A stretch of 15,739 nt of DNA, from contig JASJHQ010000002.1 in assembly GCA_037625715.1 (NCBI GenBank), positions 1 to 15,739 of the forward strand. Direction: 5' to 3'. The DNA comes from JABAYQ01 sp018608925 (lineage in GTDB: Bacteria; Bacteroidota; Bacteroidia; Flavobacteriales; UBA7312). Of the stretch, positions 7,448 to 14,130 are shown one piece after another; positions within the stretch are counted from its first letter, which is position 1, and the number at the start of each line of letters is the position of its first letter. Position numbers and translations under genes: made by a program. The notes below the pieces were generated by a model. The model had not been told where the DNA came from and ran no database searches. It worked only from the letters and a program-made list of their open reading frames with translations.

Positions 7448-7931
7448 GCTTTATTTTTTCTATAAAATTAGTTGTAGAATAACCTTCCAGAAATTGTAGT
7501 GATATAACTTTTCCGCCATTTTTTTTTACGATTTGATGGCCTACAATATTTTCTTCTGTATAGTCTCCACCTTTCACTAAAATATCCGGCGATATAGATT
7601 CTATTAATTGGATAGGCGTGTCTTGTTCGAATAAAACTACCGCATCAACAAATGCTAGACTTGCTAGCATGAGTAGCCTATCCGATTCTTTAATAAATGG
7701 GCGATTCTTGCCTTTTAAGTTTGCTATGGAGTTATCACTGTTTAAGCCTATAATTAGTTTGTTGCCTAAGTCTGCAGCACTACTCAGATAGTGTAGGTGC
7801 CCACTGTGAAGTATGTCAAAACAGCCATTTGTAAATACTACATCCCCATTTTTTTTCCATTCTAAACTAAGAGAAACAGCTTCAGTTAGCGTTACTATTT
7901 TATTTTGGATTAGTTGTAGGTGACTATTCAT
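7434..7931 (-). CDS. rfaE2: Stand-alone heptose-1-phosphate nucleotidyltransferase (HldE C-domain / RfaE2)
   Basis: The 165-residue protein is a single cytidylyltransferase-fold domain matching the C-terminal half of HldE. Visible marks are FTNGCFDILHSGH (HSGH at 42-45, nucleotide binding), GLNSDNSI, LKGKNRPF, FEQDTP, LVKGGDY and the ending GYSTTNFI (from 150). HldE-C joins D-glycero-beta-D-manno-heptose 1-phosphate to ATP, making the ADP-heptose precursor of LPS inner core. The N-terminal kinase domain of bifunctional HldE is absent, so the kinase must be encoded elsewhere. The ATG overlaps the flippase-like gene by 8 nt (ATGAATAG), and its end overlaps radA by 14 nt. A glycerol-3-phosphate cytidylyltransferase is a less likely alternative, given the KGGDY and GYSTT motifs. 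Confidence 0.88.
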   Translation of the reverse strand: MNSHLQLIQNKIVTLTEAVSLSLEWKKNGDVVFTNGCFDILHSGHLHYLSSAADLGNKLIIGLNSDNSIANLKGKNRPFIKESDRLLMLASLAFVDAVVLFEQDTPIQLIESISPDILVKGGDYTEENIVGHQIVKKNGGKVISLQFLEGYSTTNFIEKIKHGKN

Positions 7932-8904
7932 TGCTTTTCCTTTTTTGTAAAAAAACCATTAAAATAGAAACTCCACCAAAAGTTAAGGTCATTAGAGTTT
8001 GAGCAGTATGTACTACGGTTGCAAAAAGAAGCGCTGGGTTATATGCTACGCCTAACTCGGTGAGTCCAAGAGTAACCACGTAATGATATGCTCCGATACC
8101 TCCTTGTACGGGGGCAATCATTCCTAATCCTCCTATTACCATTGTATATAATCCGTCAACCAGGCCTAAGGCCGATGTTTGATCGATAGCGAAAAAACAA
8201 ACGTAAGTCATCATTAAGTACATTAGCCAAATAATGAAAGTATGAAACCAGAAGGTCCACTTGTCCTTTAGCTGATTAATACTTAAAACACCTTCCTTTA
8301 CGCCGATTAAAAAAGTAAAAATTTTGTTGTAAACAGCAGTTTTTTTAATCCACTTTTTGCTAAAGTATAAAATTAAAAAACCAGCAATTACAGCAGAAAG
8401 AAAAGCTAAGATTATGTTGCTGAAAGCAATAGCTTCAAAATCGATTAGCTGCTTTAGAAACGAAAGAAATAGTTCGAATTTTAGAGCGAATGTAATTGCG
8501 ATAAGAGAAAACAAGAACACAAAGTCAATTACTCGTTCTAAAATTATGGTTCCAAAAAGTTTGTCGACCGGTATTTTTTCTGTTTGATTAAGGCTAGTAC
8601 AACGCGTTATTTCTCCTGCTCTAGGAATTGCAATATTGGTAAAGTACCCTATTGAAACTGCATAAATACTATTTGATTTTTTAACGTTGTAGCCAAATCC
8701 GTTTAGTAAAGAAACCCAGCGTAAGGCTCTACTGACAATAGCAAAAAATCCAAAAATAATAGAGACAAATACCCATGCATAATTTACCTCTTTTAGTTGT
8801 TTTACAAGAGATATAGGATCAGCGTTCTTAAAGGCAAAATACATCAATACGATTCCCGCACAAAAGAACAAACTGTATTTAATCCATTTTGACCAATTTT
8901 TCAA
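7924..8904 (-). CDS. Flippase-like integral membrane protein (LPG synthase TM / UPF0104 family)
   Basis: The 326-residue protein has about eight hydrophobic segments and the family landmarks IPRAGEITRC (after the third segment) and APVQGGIGAYHYVV (seventh). It matches the membrane domain of lysylphosphatidylglycerol synthases but lacks the cytosolic aminoacyl-transferase half. It is therefore more likely a lipid or glycolipid translocase-like protein than an MprF enzyme; the substrate is unknown. The start is a TTG at 8904, 2 nt after the panD stop. No ATG lies in frame before the first membrane helix, and an in-frame stop lies just upstream. Position between panD and an LPS-precursor gene suggests, but does not prove, an envelope role. 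Confidence 0.85.
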   Translation of the reverse strand: MKNWSKWIKYSLFFCAGIVLMYFAFKNADPISLVKQLKEVNYAWVFVSIIFGFFAIVSRALRWVSLLNGFGYNVKKSNSIYAVSIGYFTNIAIPRAGEITRCTSLNQTEKIPVDKLFGTIILERVIDFVFLFSLIAITFALKFELFLSFLKQLIDFEAIAFSNIILAFLSAVIAGFLILYFSKKWIKKTAVYNKIFTFLIGVKEGVLSINQLKDKWTFWFHTFIIWLMYLMMTYVCFFAIDQTSALGLVDGLYTMVIGGLGMIAPVQGGIGAYHYVVTLGLTELGVAYNPALLFATVVHTAQTLMTLTFGGVSILMVFLQKRKSNE

Positions 8905-8906
8905 AA

Positions 8907-9269
8907 CTATAAAGTATTATCTGGATTAGGAAAAACTAAAGATGGAGAAAAGCTTTTTGCCTCTTCAAAATCCATTATGCCGTATGAAATAATGATTACA
9001 ATATCACCTTTTTGTACTTTTCTGGCAGCAGGCCCATTTAAACAGATTTCTCCTTTATTTCTGTCTCCTTTAATTGCGTAAGTTTCCAGTCGTTCTCCGT
9101 TATTAACATTAACAATTTGAACTTTCTCTCCTTCTATTAAATTGGCCGCATCCATTAAAGCTTCATCAATAGTAATGCTGCCTATGTAGTTTAGGTCAGC
9201 ATCGCTAACGGTTGCCCTGTGAATCTTGGATTTTACTACCTCTATATTCATAGGTACAAATTTACTCAT
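8907..9269 (-). CDS. panD: Aspartate 1-decarboxylase (pyruvoyl enzyme)
   Basis: PanD decarboxylates aspartate to beta-alanine, which PanC joins to pantoate. The proenzyme cleaves itself between Gly and Ser to form a pyruvoyl cofactor. That site is seen as YIGSITID, and other family motifs are KSKIHRATV, DADLNY, TYAI, NGPAA and GDIVIIISYG. Two starts are possible: ATG at 9269 (120 aa), which overlaps panC by 8 nt, or ATG at 9251 (114 aa). The second puts the cleavage at the canonical Gly24-Ser25, so it may be the real one. I give the longer frame because its ATGAGTAA overlap with panC suits translational coupling. Confidence 0.95.
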   Translation of the reverse strand: MSKFVPMNIEVVKSKIHRATVSDADLNYIGSITIDEALMDAANLIEGEKVQIVNVNNGERLETYAIKGDRNKGEICLNGPAARKVQKGDIVIIISYGIMDFEEAKSFSPSLVFPNPDNTL

Positions 9270-10110
9270 TTAGCATTAAATTATCTATTAATCTTACGTT
9301 CTCTACAAACACTGCTACAAGCATAACTATTTTTTGGCCTTCTTTTCTTTTGTAGATTGGTTCCAGCATTGATGTTTCAGCTATGCTAACGTAGTCTATT
9401 TTCGAATTTGGGATTTTTTGTAGTTTATTTTTCGCTGCTAAGATTATTTCTGGAATTTCAATTTTTTCTAATTCAGATTTTGCTTCCTTCATCGAGCTAT
9501 AAATTATGCCAGCGTCAGACTTTGCTTTCTCGGAAAGCAATAGGTTTCGCGAGCTTTTTGCTAGTCCGTTTGTTTCCCTTGCTGTTTCACAGCCTACAAT
9601 TTCTATCCCTAAGTTTAGCTGATTAGACATGTGTTGAATAATTGCTAATTGCTGAAAGTCTTTTTTGCCGAAATATGCTTTTTGGGGCTCTATAATTTGG
9701 AATAAACGGTGAACTACGTTGCAAACCCCGTTGAAGTGTCCTGGTCTTTTTTCTCCTTCAAATAAAAGGTCTAATCCGCTTAGCGAGTATGTTTTTAGTT
9801 TTTGTTCTTTAGGAAACACTTCCTCAACCGAAGGAACAAATAATATGTCGCAATTCGCTTGCTGTAATAGGGCAATATCTTTATCTATAGTCTTAGGGTA
9901 GGAAGCAAAATCATCTGGATTATTAAATTGGGTCGGATTTATAAAGATACTACACACGACTATATCGCACTCTTTTTTTGCCAAATCAATTAAAGTGACA
10001 TGGCCTTGATGCAAGGCTCCCATTGTAGCAACAAAACCTATTTTTAAATTTTTAAAAGAGGTCTGCTCTATTGTTTTTTGATATTCAACAATTGTAGTCG
10101 TTACTTGCAT
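9262..10110 (-). CDS. panC: Pantoate--beta-alanine ligase (pantothenate synthetase)
   Basis: PanC condenses pantoate and beta-alanine with ATP, through pantoyl-adenylate, to give pantothenate, the CoA precursor. The 282-residue protein is full length. It shows VATMGALHQGH (HxGH at 34-37), SIFINPTQFN, RPGHFNGVCNVV, FGKKDFQQLAII and GLAKSSRN, all at the expected spacing. It is the first gene of the leftward operon; its ATG faces the GT5-like gene across a 113-nt gap. The immediate downstream overlap with panD, which supplies its beta-alanine substrate, is a common arrangement. Confidence 0.97.
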   Translation of the reverse strand: MQVTTTIVEYQKTIEQTSFKNLKIGFVATMGALHQGHVTLIDLAKKECDIVVCSIFINPTQFNNPDDFASYPKTIDKDIALLQQANCDILFVPSVEEVFPKEQKLKTYSLSGLDLLFEGEKRPGHFNGVCNVVHRLFQIIEPQKAYFGKKDFQQLAIIQHMSNQLNLGIEIVGCETARETNGLAKSSRNLLLSEKAKSDAGIIYSSMKEAKSELEKIEIPEIILAAKNKLQKIPNSKIDYVSIAETSMLEPIYKRKEGQKIVMLVAVFVENVRLIDNLMLNE

Positions 10111-10137
10111 TTATTGGGTTTTAAGGAGGTAAATTTA

Positions 10138-10185
10138 ATGTTTTACTTGGTTTATGGCTATAAAATTCGTACTTTTGCTTACTGA
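10138..10185 (+). other. Possible 15-codon ORF with a strong Shine-Dalgarno-like sequence
   Basis: AAGGAGGT (10123-10130) stands 7 nt before an ATG opening a 15-codon frame (MFYLVYGYKIRTFAY) that ends at 10185. Such a strong SD sequence is unusual in Bacteroidota. No promoter is seen upstream on this strand, and the candidate promoter of the next gene lies inside this frame, so translation is doubtful. Confidence 0.15.
10146..10177 (+). promoter_or_regulatory. Candidate Bacteroidetes promoter for GT5-DUF4270-glmS
   Basis: CTTG (10146-10149), a 3/4 match to the -33 TTTG, is followed after 20 nt by TACTTTTG (10170-10177), an exact TAnnTTTG -7 element. Transcription would begin near 10184, about 40 nt before the chosen ATG at 10224. 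It is the best-formed promoter in the window and would drive the three downstream genes, including glmS. Confidence 0.6.
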
Positions 10186-10223
10186 CTTTTAATCTGTTAA
10201 AAGTGTCTATAAATTTAGCAAGG

Positions 10224-11054
10224 ATGGATATGCAAAAGAAAAGAGTACTATTTGTTTCACAAGAGATAAGCCCTTATTTATCGGAATCTAAGATTTCTGA
10301 TTTAGGAAGAACTGTTCCTCAAGGAATCATGGAGAAAGGTAAGGACATTAGAATATTCATGCCAAAGTTTGGGTGTATAAACGAAAGAAGAAATCAATTG
10401 CACGAAGTAATTCGTTTGTCGGGAATGAATATGATTCTTGATAATCTTGATTATCCTTTAATTATTAAAGTTGCATCCTTGCAGCCTGTAAGAATGCAGG
10501 TTTACTTTATCGAAAACGAAGATTATTTCCCTAAGAAGACATTTATGCATGAGCTTGACGGAGATTTTTTCGACTTTCATGACGAAAGAGCTATCTTCTT
10601 CTGTAGGGGAGTTTTAGAAACGGTTAAAAAGTTAGGATGGGCTCCAGACGTGGTTCATTGTGGAGGCTGGATGACTGCTCTTGTTCCTTTGTATTTAAAG
10701 AAGGCGTTTGCTGACGATCCTATTTTTTCTAACACTAAAATTGTTTATTCTGTATTTGAGCAAGAGATTGGCGGAGAGTTAAGTGCTGATATGTCAAGAA
10801 AGGCTATAGTTCAGGGAGTAGAAGAAGCTGACGTTGCTATTATTTCTGAGCCGAAAATCAATAATTTACACAAAATTGCTATTGATTTCGCAGACGCTGT
10901 AATTTCTGGAAGTGAAAACATTGATCCTGAAATAGAAAAATATATAATAGAATCAGGAAAGAGTTCGTTAAACTACCATTCAGACGAAGATTGTACCGAT
11001 GCATTTGATGCTTTGTACGATGAGTTGCTGGAAGAAGAAGTAGTACTATCTTAA
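10224..11054 (+). CDS. Half-length GT5 glycogen/starch synthase-like protein
   Basis: The 276-residue protein resembles only the N-terminal Rossmann domain of GT5 glycogen/starch synthases: KRVLFVSQEISPYL at the start, VPQGIMEKGKDIRIFMPKFG, then APDVVHCGGWMTALVPLYLK. The C-terminal GT-B domain is absent. The KxGGLaDV loop that holds ADP-glucose is replaced by SESKISDLG, so normal synthase activity is unlikely. The C-terminal tail is acidic (ELLEEE). A protein of this type next to DUF4270 and glmS is, to my recollection, widespread in Flavobacteria, which argues for a conserved non-catalytic or altered role rather than a decaying fragment. I start at the ATG at 10224; an upstream in-frame GTG (10203) and the ATG at 10230 are alternatives. 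Confidence 0.82.
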   Translation: MDMQKKRVLFVSQEISPYLSESKISDLGRTVPQGIMEKGKDIRIFMPKFGCINERRNQLHEVIRLSGMNMILDNLDYPLIIKVASLQPVRMQVYFIENEDYFPKKTFMHELDGDFFDFHDERAIFFCRGVLETVKKLGWAPDVVHCGGWMTALVPLYLKKAFADDPIFSNTKIVYSVFEQEIGGELSADMSRKAIVQGVEEADVAIISEPKINNLHKIAIDFADAVISGSENIDPEIEKYIIESGKSSLNYHSDEDCTDAFDALYDELLEEEVVLS

Positions 11055-11070
11055 AAAAAGCATAATTACA

Positions 11071-12285
11071 ATGAAATTTAATTTAATAGTTTGGTCGTTA
11101 TTTTTAATGACCATTTTTTCTTGCACCGACCCTGATTTAATCGGTCTTGAAATACAACCAGACGGAGACAAGATCACATTATCTTCTTTCAGTCAATCCC
11201 CAGAATTTACTTTGTCGAGTATGAAAGGAGATTCCGTTAGAACGGACGAGAATTTATTAGCCTTATTTGGCTATTATCAATCGGCTCCATTTGGCTTTGC
11301 TAAGTCAGAATTTTCTACTCAATTATTACTTCCTGAAAATAACGTTTCGTTTGGCGAAAATCCAGTTTTAGACTCAGCGGTTTTATCCTTAGTTTATTCG
11401 GGTTATTATGGAGACACTACTATAGCTCTTTCCATTAGTATTGAGCAATTGCAAGATGTAATTGAATTTGAAGACACTTTTTATTCTACTCAACAAGTAG
11501 TCTCTGGAGACTTTAGTACTCCTATAAAAGCTACATTCTTTCCTAAGCCGAGTACCCTAATTGTTAGTGAAGCGGATACGATTGGCTCTCCTAAATTAGA
11601 TTTAAGAGTAGATCCTTTAGGCCAGTATATTCTGGATGCTATTTCTTCAGACCTTATAGATAATTCTTCTTTTCTTTCTTATTTAAATGGGATAAGCCTA
11701 AGGGTTGATGAATCTCAAAGCGAATCAGCATCTGTATGTTATTTTAACTTGAGGGATGCCAAGACTAAAGTTACTATTTATTACAACGATACTTCAACTT
11801 ACAATTTAACCATTGGAAGCACTGCTTCAAGAGTCAATCACTTCGAAGTAGATAACAATGAGCCTTTTGATTTTCTAGGTGTTCAATCTATGGGCGGTCC
11901 AGTTATTAAAATCTTATTCAACGATTTATCTCCATTGAAAGATTCGTTGCAAAACAAAGTGATCAATAAAGCAATCATTAAATTTGATGTTGTTGATGGC
12001 TATCCAGATAATTTTGGGCCTCACAATTCGCTTTCTATTTTAAGAAAAGATAGCAATCAAACTTTTTTGTTTATTCCTGACTTTTTTGAAGGAGCAACCC
12101 ATTATGGTGGATCATTGCAAAACGATTCTTATGAGTTTAACATTAGCAAATACTTGCAGCGTCTGGTAGATGAAGATTATTCGGACAGCGCTCTATATAT
12201 TTTACCTGTAGGAAATTCGGTTAGCGCTAACCGAACCCTGATTGAGCAAGAGGTTACATTAACAGTTACTTATACAAACTTTTAA
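11071..12285 (+). CDS. DUF4270 lipoprotein
   Basis: The 404-residue protein begins with a lipoprotein signal peptide (hydrophobic residues 3-16, lipobox IFSC, Cys18) followed by TDPDLIGLEIQPDGD, the typical start of DUF4270 proteins of Bacteroidetes. The rest is beta-rich with many Ser, Thr, Asp and aromatic residues and no recognised catalytic motif. It probably sits on the outer membrane. The function is unknown. It starts 16 nt after the GT5-like gene and ends 2 nt before glmS, so the three are very likely co-transcribed. Confidence 0.88.
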   Translation: MKFNLIVWSLFLMTIFSCTDPDLIGLEIQPDGDKITLSSFSQSPEFTLSSMKGDSVRTDENLLALFGYYQSAPFGFAKSEFSTQLLLPENNVSFGENPVLDSAVLSLVYSGYYGDTTIALSISIEQLQDVIEFEDTFYSTQQVVSGDFSTPIKATFFPKPSTLIVSEADTIGSPKLDLRVDPLGQYILDAISSDLIDNSSFLSYLNGISLRVDESQSESASVCYFNLRDAKTKVTIYYNDTSTYNLTIGSTASRVNHFEVDNNEPFDFLGVQSMGGPVIKILFNDLSPLKDSLQNKVINKAIIKFDVVDGYPDNFGPHNSLSILRKDSNQTFLFIPDFFEGATHYGGSLQNDSYEFNISKYLQRLVDEDYSDSALYILPVGNSVSANRTLIEQEVTLTVTYTNF

Positions 12286-12287
12286 AT

Positions 12288-14126
12288 ATGTGTGGAATAG
12301 TAGGATATATTGGAAGCAGACAAGCTTACCCTATTTTAATTAAAGGCTTAAAAAGGTTAGAGTACAGAGGTTATGATAGTTCCGGAATTGCACTATATGA
12401 TTCCGGATTAAATGTATACAAAAAGAAAGGTAAGGTTTCTGAGTTAGAAGCTTTTTGCGAAGGCAAAAACATAAACAGCACCGTAGGAATTGGCCACACA
12501 CGTTGGGCAACTCACGGGGTCCCTAATGATGTAAATGCCCATCCTCATTATGGTCAGAATAAAGACATTACTATTATTCATAATGGGATTATAGAAAACT
12601 ACGATTCTATTAAAAAAGCACTTTCTAAATTAGGCCATCAATTTGAAAGCGATACAGATACTGAAGTTTTAGTCCATTTAATTGAAGAGATTAAGACTCA
12701 AGAAAATATTGATCTTTTTGAAGCAGTACGCTTAGCATTAAACGAGGTTGTAGGAGCTTATGCAATAGGAGTTATTTCACAGGATAATCCCGATGAAATA
12801 ATTGTTGCTAAAAAAGGATCACCTTTAGTTATTGGGATAAATGAAGGTGAGTATTTTATTGCTTCCGATGCTAGTCCTATTATCGAATATACTAAAGAGG
12901 TTCTTTACTTAGAAGATGGCGAAATAGCTCGTCTTTGCGTTGGTCAAGAATTGGAGTTAAAGACAATTGATAATGTGGTTAAAACACCATATATCCAAGA
13001 GCTAGAAATGAGCTTAGAGTCTATCGAAAAAGGAGGCTATGAGCATTTTATGCTTAAAGAAATATTCGAACAGCCTAAGTCGATTGCAGACAGTTTTAGA
13101 GGAAGATTAAAATTAGATACGGCAGAGGTTAAGTTAGGAGGAATTGCTGATTATGAAAACAAGATAATCAATGCAAATAAGATTATCATTATTGCTTGTG
13201 GTACATCTTGGCACGCTGGCCTAATTGGAGAATATTTATTAGAAGATTTAGCTCGAATCCCTGTTGAGGTAGAATATGCTTCTGAGTTCAGATACAGAAA
13301 TCCTGTAATTACCGAAAACGATGTTGTTTTAGCTATTTCTCAATCTGGAGAAACTGCCGACACTTTAGCTGCCATGAAATTGGCAAAAGACAAAGGGGCA
13401 ACCGTATTGGCAATTTGTAATGTGGTAGGTTCATCTATCGCTAGATTAAGTGATGGTGGAACTTACACTCATGCTGGCCCAGAAATTGGAGTAGCTTCTA
13501 CTAAAGCATTTACTGCCCAAGTAACTGTTCTTACCTTAATGGCATTTATGTTTGCTCGTAAGAAAGGATCTATTTCGGAAAGCTATTATAGAGAACTAAT
13601 CACAGAATTAGAAACCGTTCCTGCTAAAGTAGAGAGCATGATTTCTATGAATAGTTATATTGAAGAATTGTCTGCTAAGTTTAAAGACGCACAAAACTTT
13701 TTGTACTTAGGTAGAGGATATAATTTCCCTGTAGCCTTAGAAGGCGCCCTTAAGTTAAAAGAGATATCATACATTCATGCAGAAGGTTATCCTGCTGCCG
13801 AGATGAAACACGGACCGATTGCATTAATTGACGAGAATATGCCAATTGTTGTAATTGCAACCAAAAAAGGACATTACGAAAAAGTAGTTAGCAACATTCA
13901 GGAGGTTAAAGCCAGAAACGGAGTCGTTATTGCTGTTGTTACTCAGGGTGATACTGCTGTAAAAGCAATTGCCGACTATATTATCGAAATACCAGAAGTA
14001 GCAGAACCACTAACGCCTATTCTAGCTAATATACCACTACAGCTATTATCTTACCATATAGCGGTTATGAGGGGCTGTAATGTTGATCAGCCAAGGAATT
14101 TAGCTAAGTCGGTAACTGTTGAGTAA
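12288..14126 (+). CDS. glmS: Glutamine--fructose-6-phosphate aminotransferase (isomerizing)
   Basis: GlmS converts fructose-6-phosphate and glutamine to glucosamine-6-phosphate, the first step toward UDP-GlcNAc for peptidoglycan and LPS. The 612-residue protein is complete. An N-terminal glutaminase domain starts MCGIVGYIG (Cys2 nucleophile, exposed after Met removal) with GHTRWATHG and HNGIIEN. Two SIS domains follow, with ACGTSWHAG, SQSGETADT, STKAFTAQ and AEMKHGPIALI. The C-terminus is the conserved DQPRNLAKSVTVE. No glmS ribozyme-like leader fits in the 2-nt gap upstream. Although an integrated element begins at its 3' end, the reading frame and terminal motif are intact. The last 40 nt overlap the convergent recombinase gene. 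Confidence 0.98.
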   Translation: MCGIVGYIGSRQAYPILIKGLKRLEYRGYDSSGIALYDSGLNVYKKKGKVSELEAFCEGKNINSTVGIGHTRWATHGVPNDVNAHPHYGQNKDITIIHNGIIENYDSIKKALSKLGHQFESDTDTEVLVHLIEEIKTQENIDLFEAVRLALNEVVGAYAIGVISQDNPDEIIVAKKGSPLVIGINEGEYFIASDASPIIEYTKEVLYLEDGEIARLCVGQELELKTIDNVVKTPYIQELEMSLESIEKGGYEHFMLKEIFEQPKSIADSFRGRLKLDTAEVKLGGIADYENKIINANKIIIIACGTSWHAGLIGEYLLEDLARIPVEVEYASEFRYRNPVITENDVVLAISQSGETADTLAAMKLAKDKGATVLAICNVVGSSIARLSDGGTYTHAGPEIGVASTKAFTAQVTVLTLMAFMFARKKGSISESYYRELITELETVPAKVESMISMNSYIEELSAKFKDAQNFLYLGRGYNFPVALEGALKLKEISYIHAEGYPAAEMKHGPIALIDENMPIVVIATKKGHYEKVVSNIQEVKARNGVVIAVVTQGDTAVKAIADYIIEIPEVAEPLTPILANIPLQLLSYHIAVMRGCNVDQPRNLAKSVTVE

Positions 14127-14130
14127 CTGT
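14087..14130. other. Putative attachment site at the glmS 3' end
   Basis: The last codons of glmS also encode, on the other strand, the last codons of the adjacent serine recombinase, and low-GC DNA begins right after the glmS stop. This is what a site-specific insertion into the 3' end of an essential gene leaves behind. The exact crossover cannot be placed from one end. Two 8-bp direct copies of GTAACTGT (14112-14119, 14123-14130) straddle the glmS stop. Confidence 0.6.

Noticed and set aside
6291..7465. Three plus-strand frames inside radA
   Set aside because: Shadows of radA; translations show no domain and no promoter precedes them.
8357..8587. 76-codon Lys/Ile/Ser-rich plus-strand frame inside the flippase-like gene
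   Set aside because: Its composition is simply the complement of a hydrophobic membrane protein.
9550..9600. Lys in the PanC motif GLAKSSRN, where Met or Leu is more usual
   Set aside because: This position varies in the family and the flanking SSRN is intact; nothing suggests loss of function.
9408..9901. Plus-strand frames inside panC (72 and 60 codons)
   Set aside because: Antisense shadows of a complete, conserved enzyme gene with no recognisable protein features.
10224..11054. GT5-like gene as a frameshifted or truncated pseudogene
   Set aside because: No remnant of the second GT-B domain follows in any frame; the DUF4270 gene starts 16 nt later and the frame is clean, with a promoter, so it looks like a functional short protein.
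12280..12290. Possible glmS ribozyme or riboswitch upstream of glmS
   Set aside because: Only 2 nt separate the DUF4270 stop and the glmS ATG, and glmS ribozymes are essentially a Firmicutes feature.
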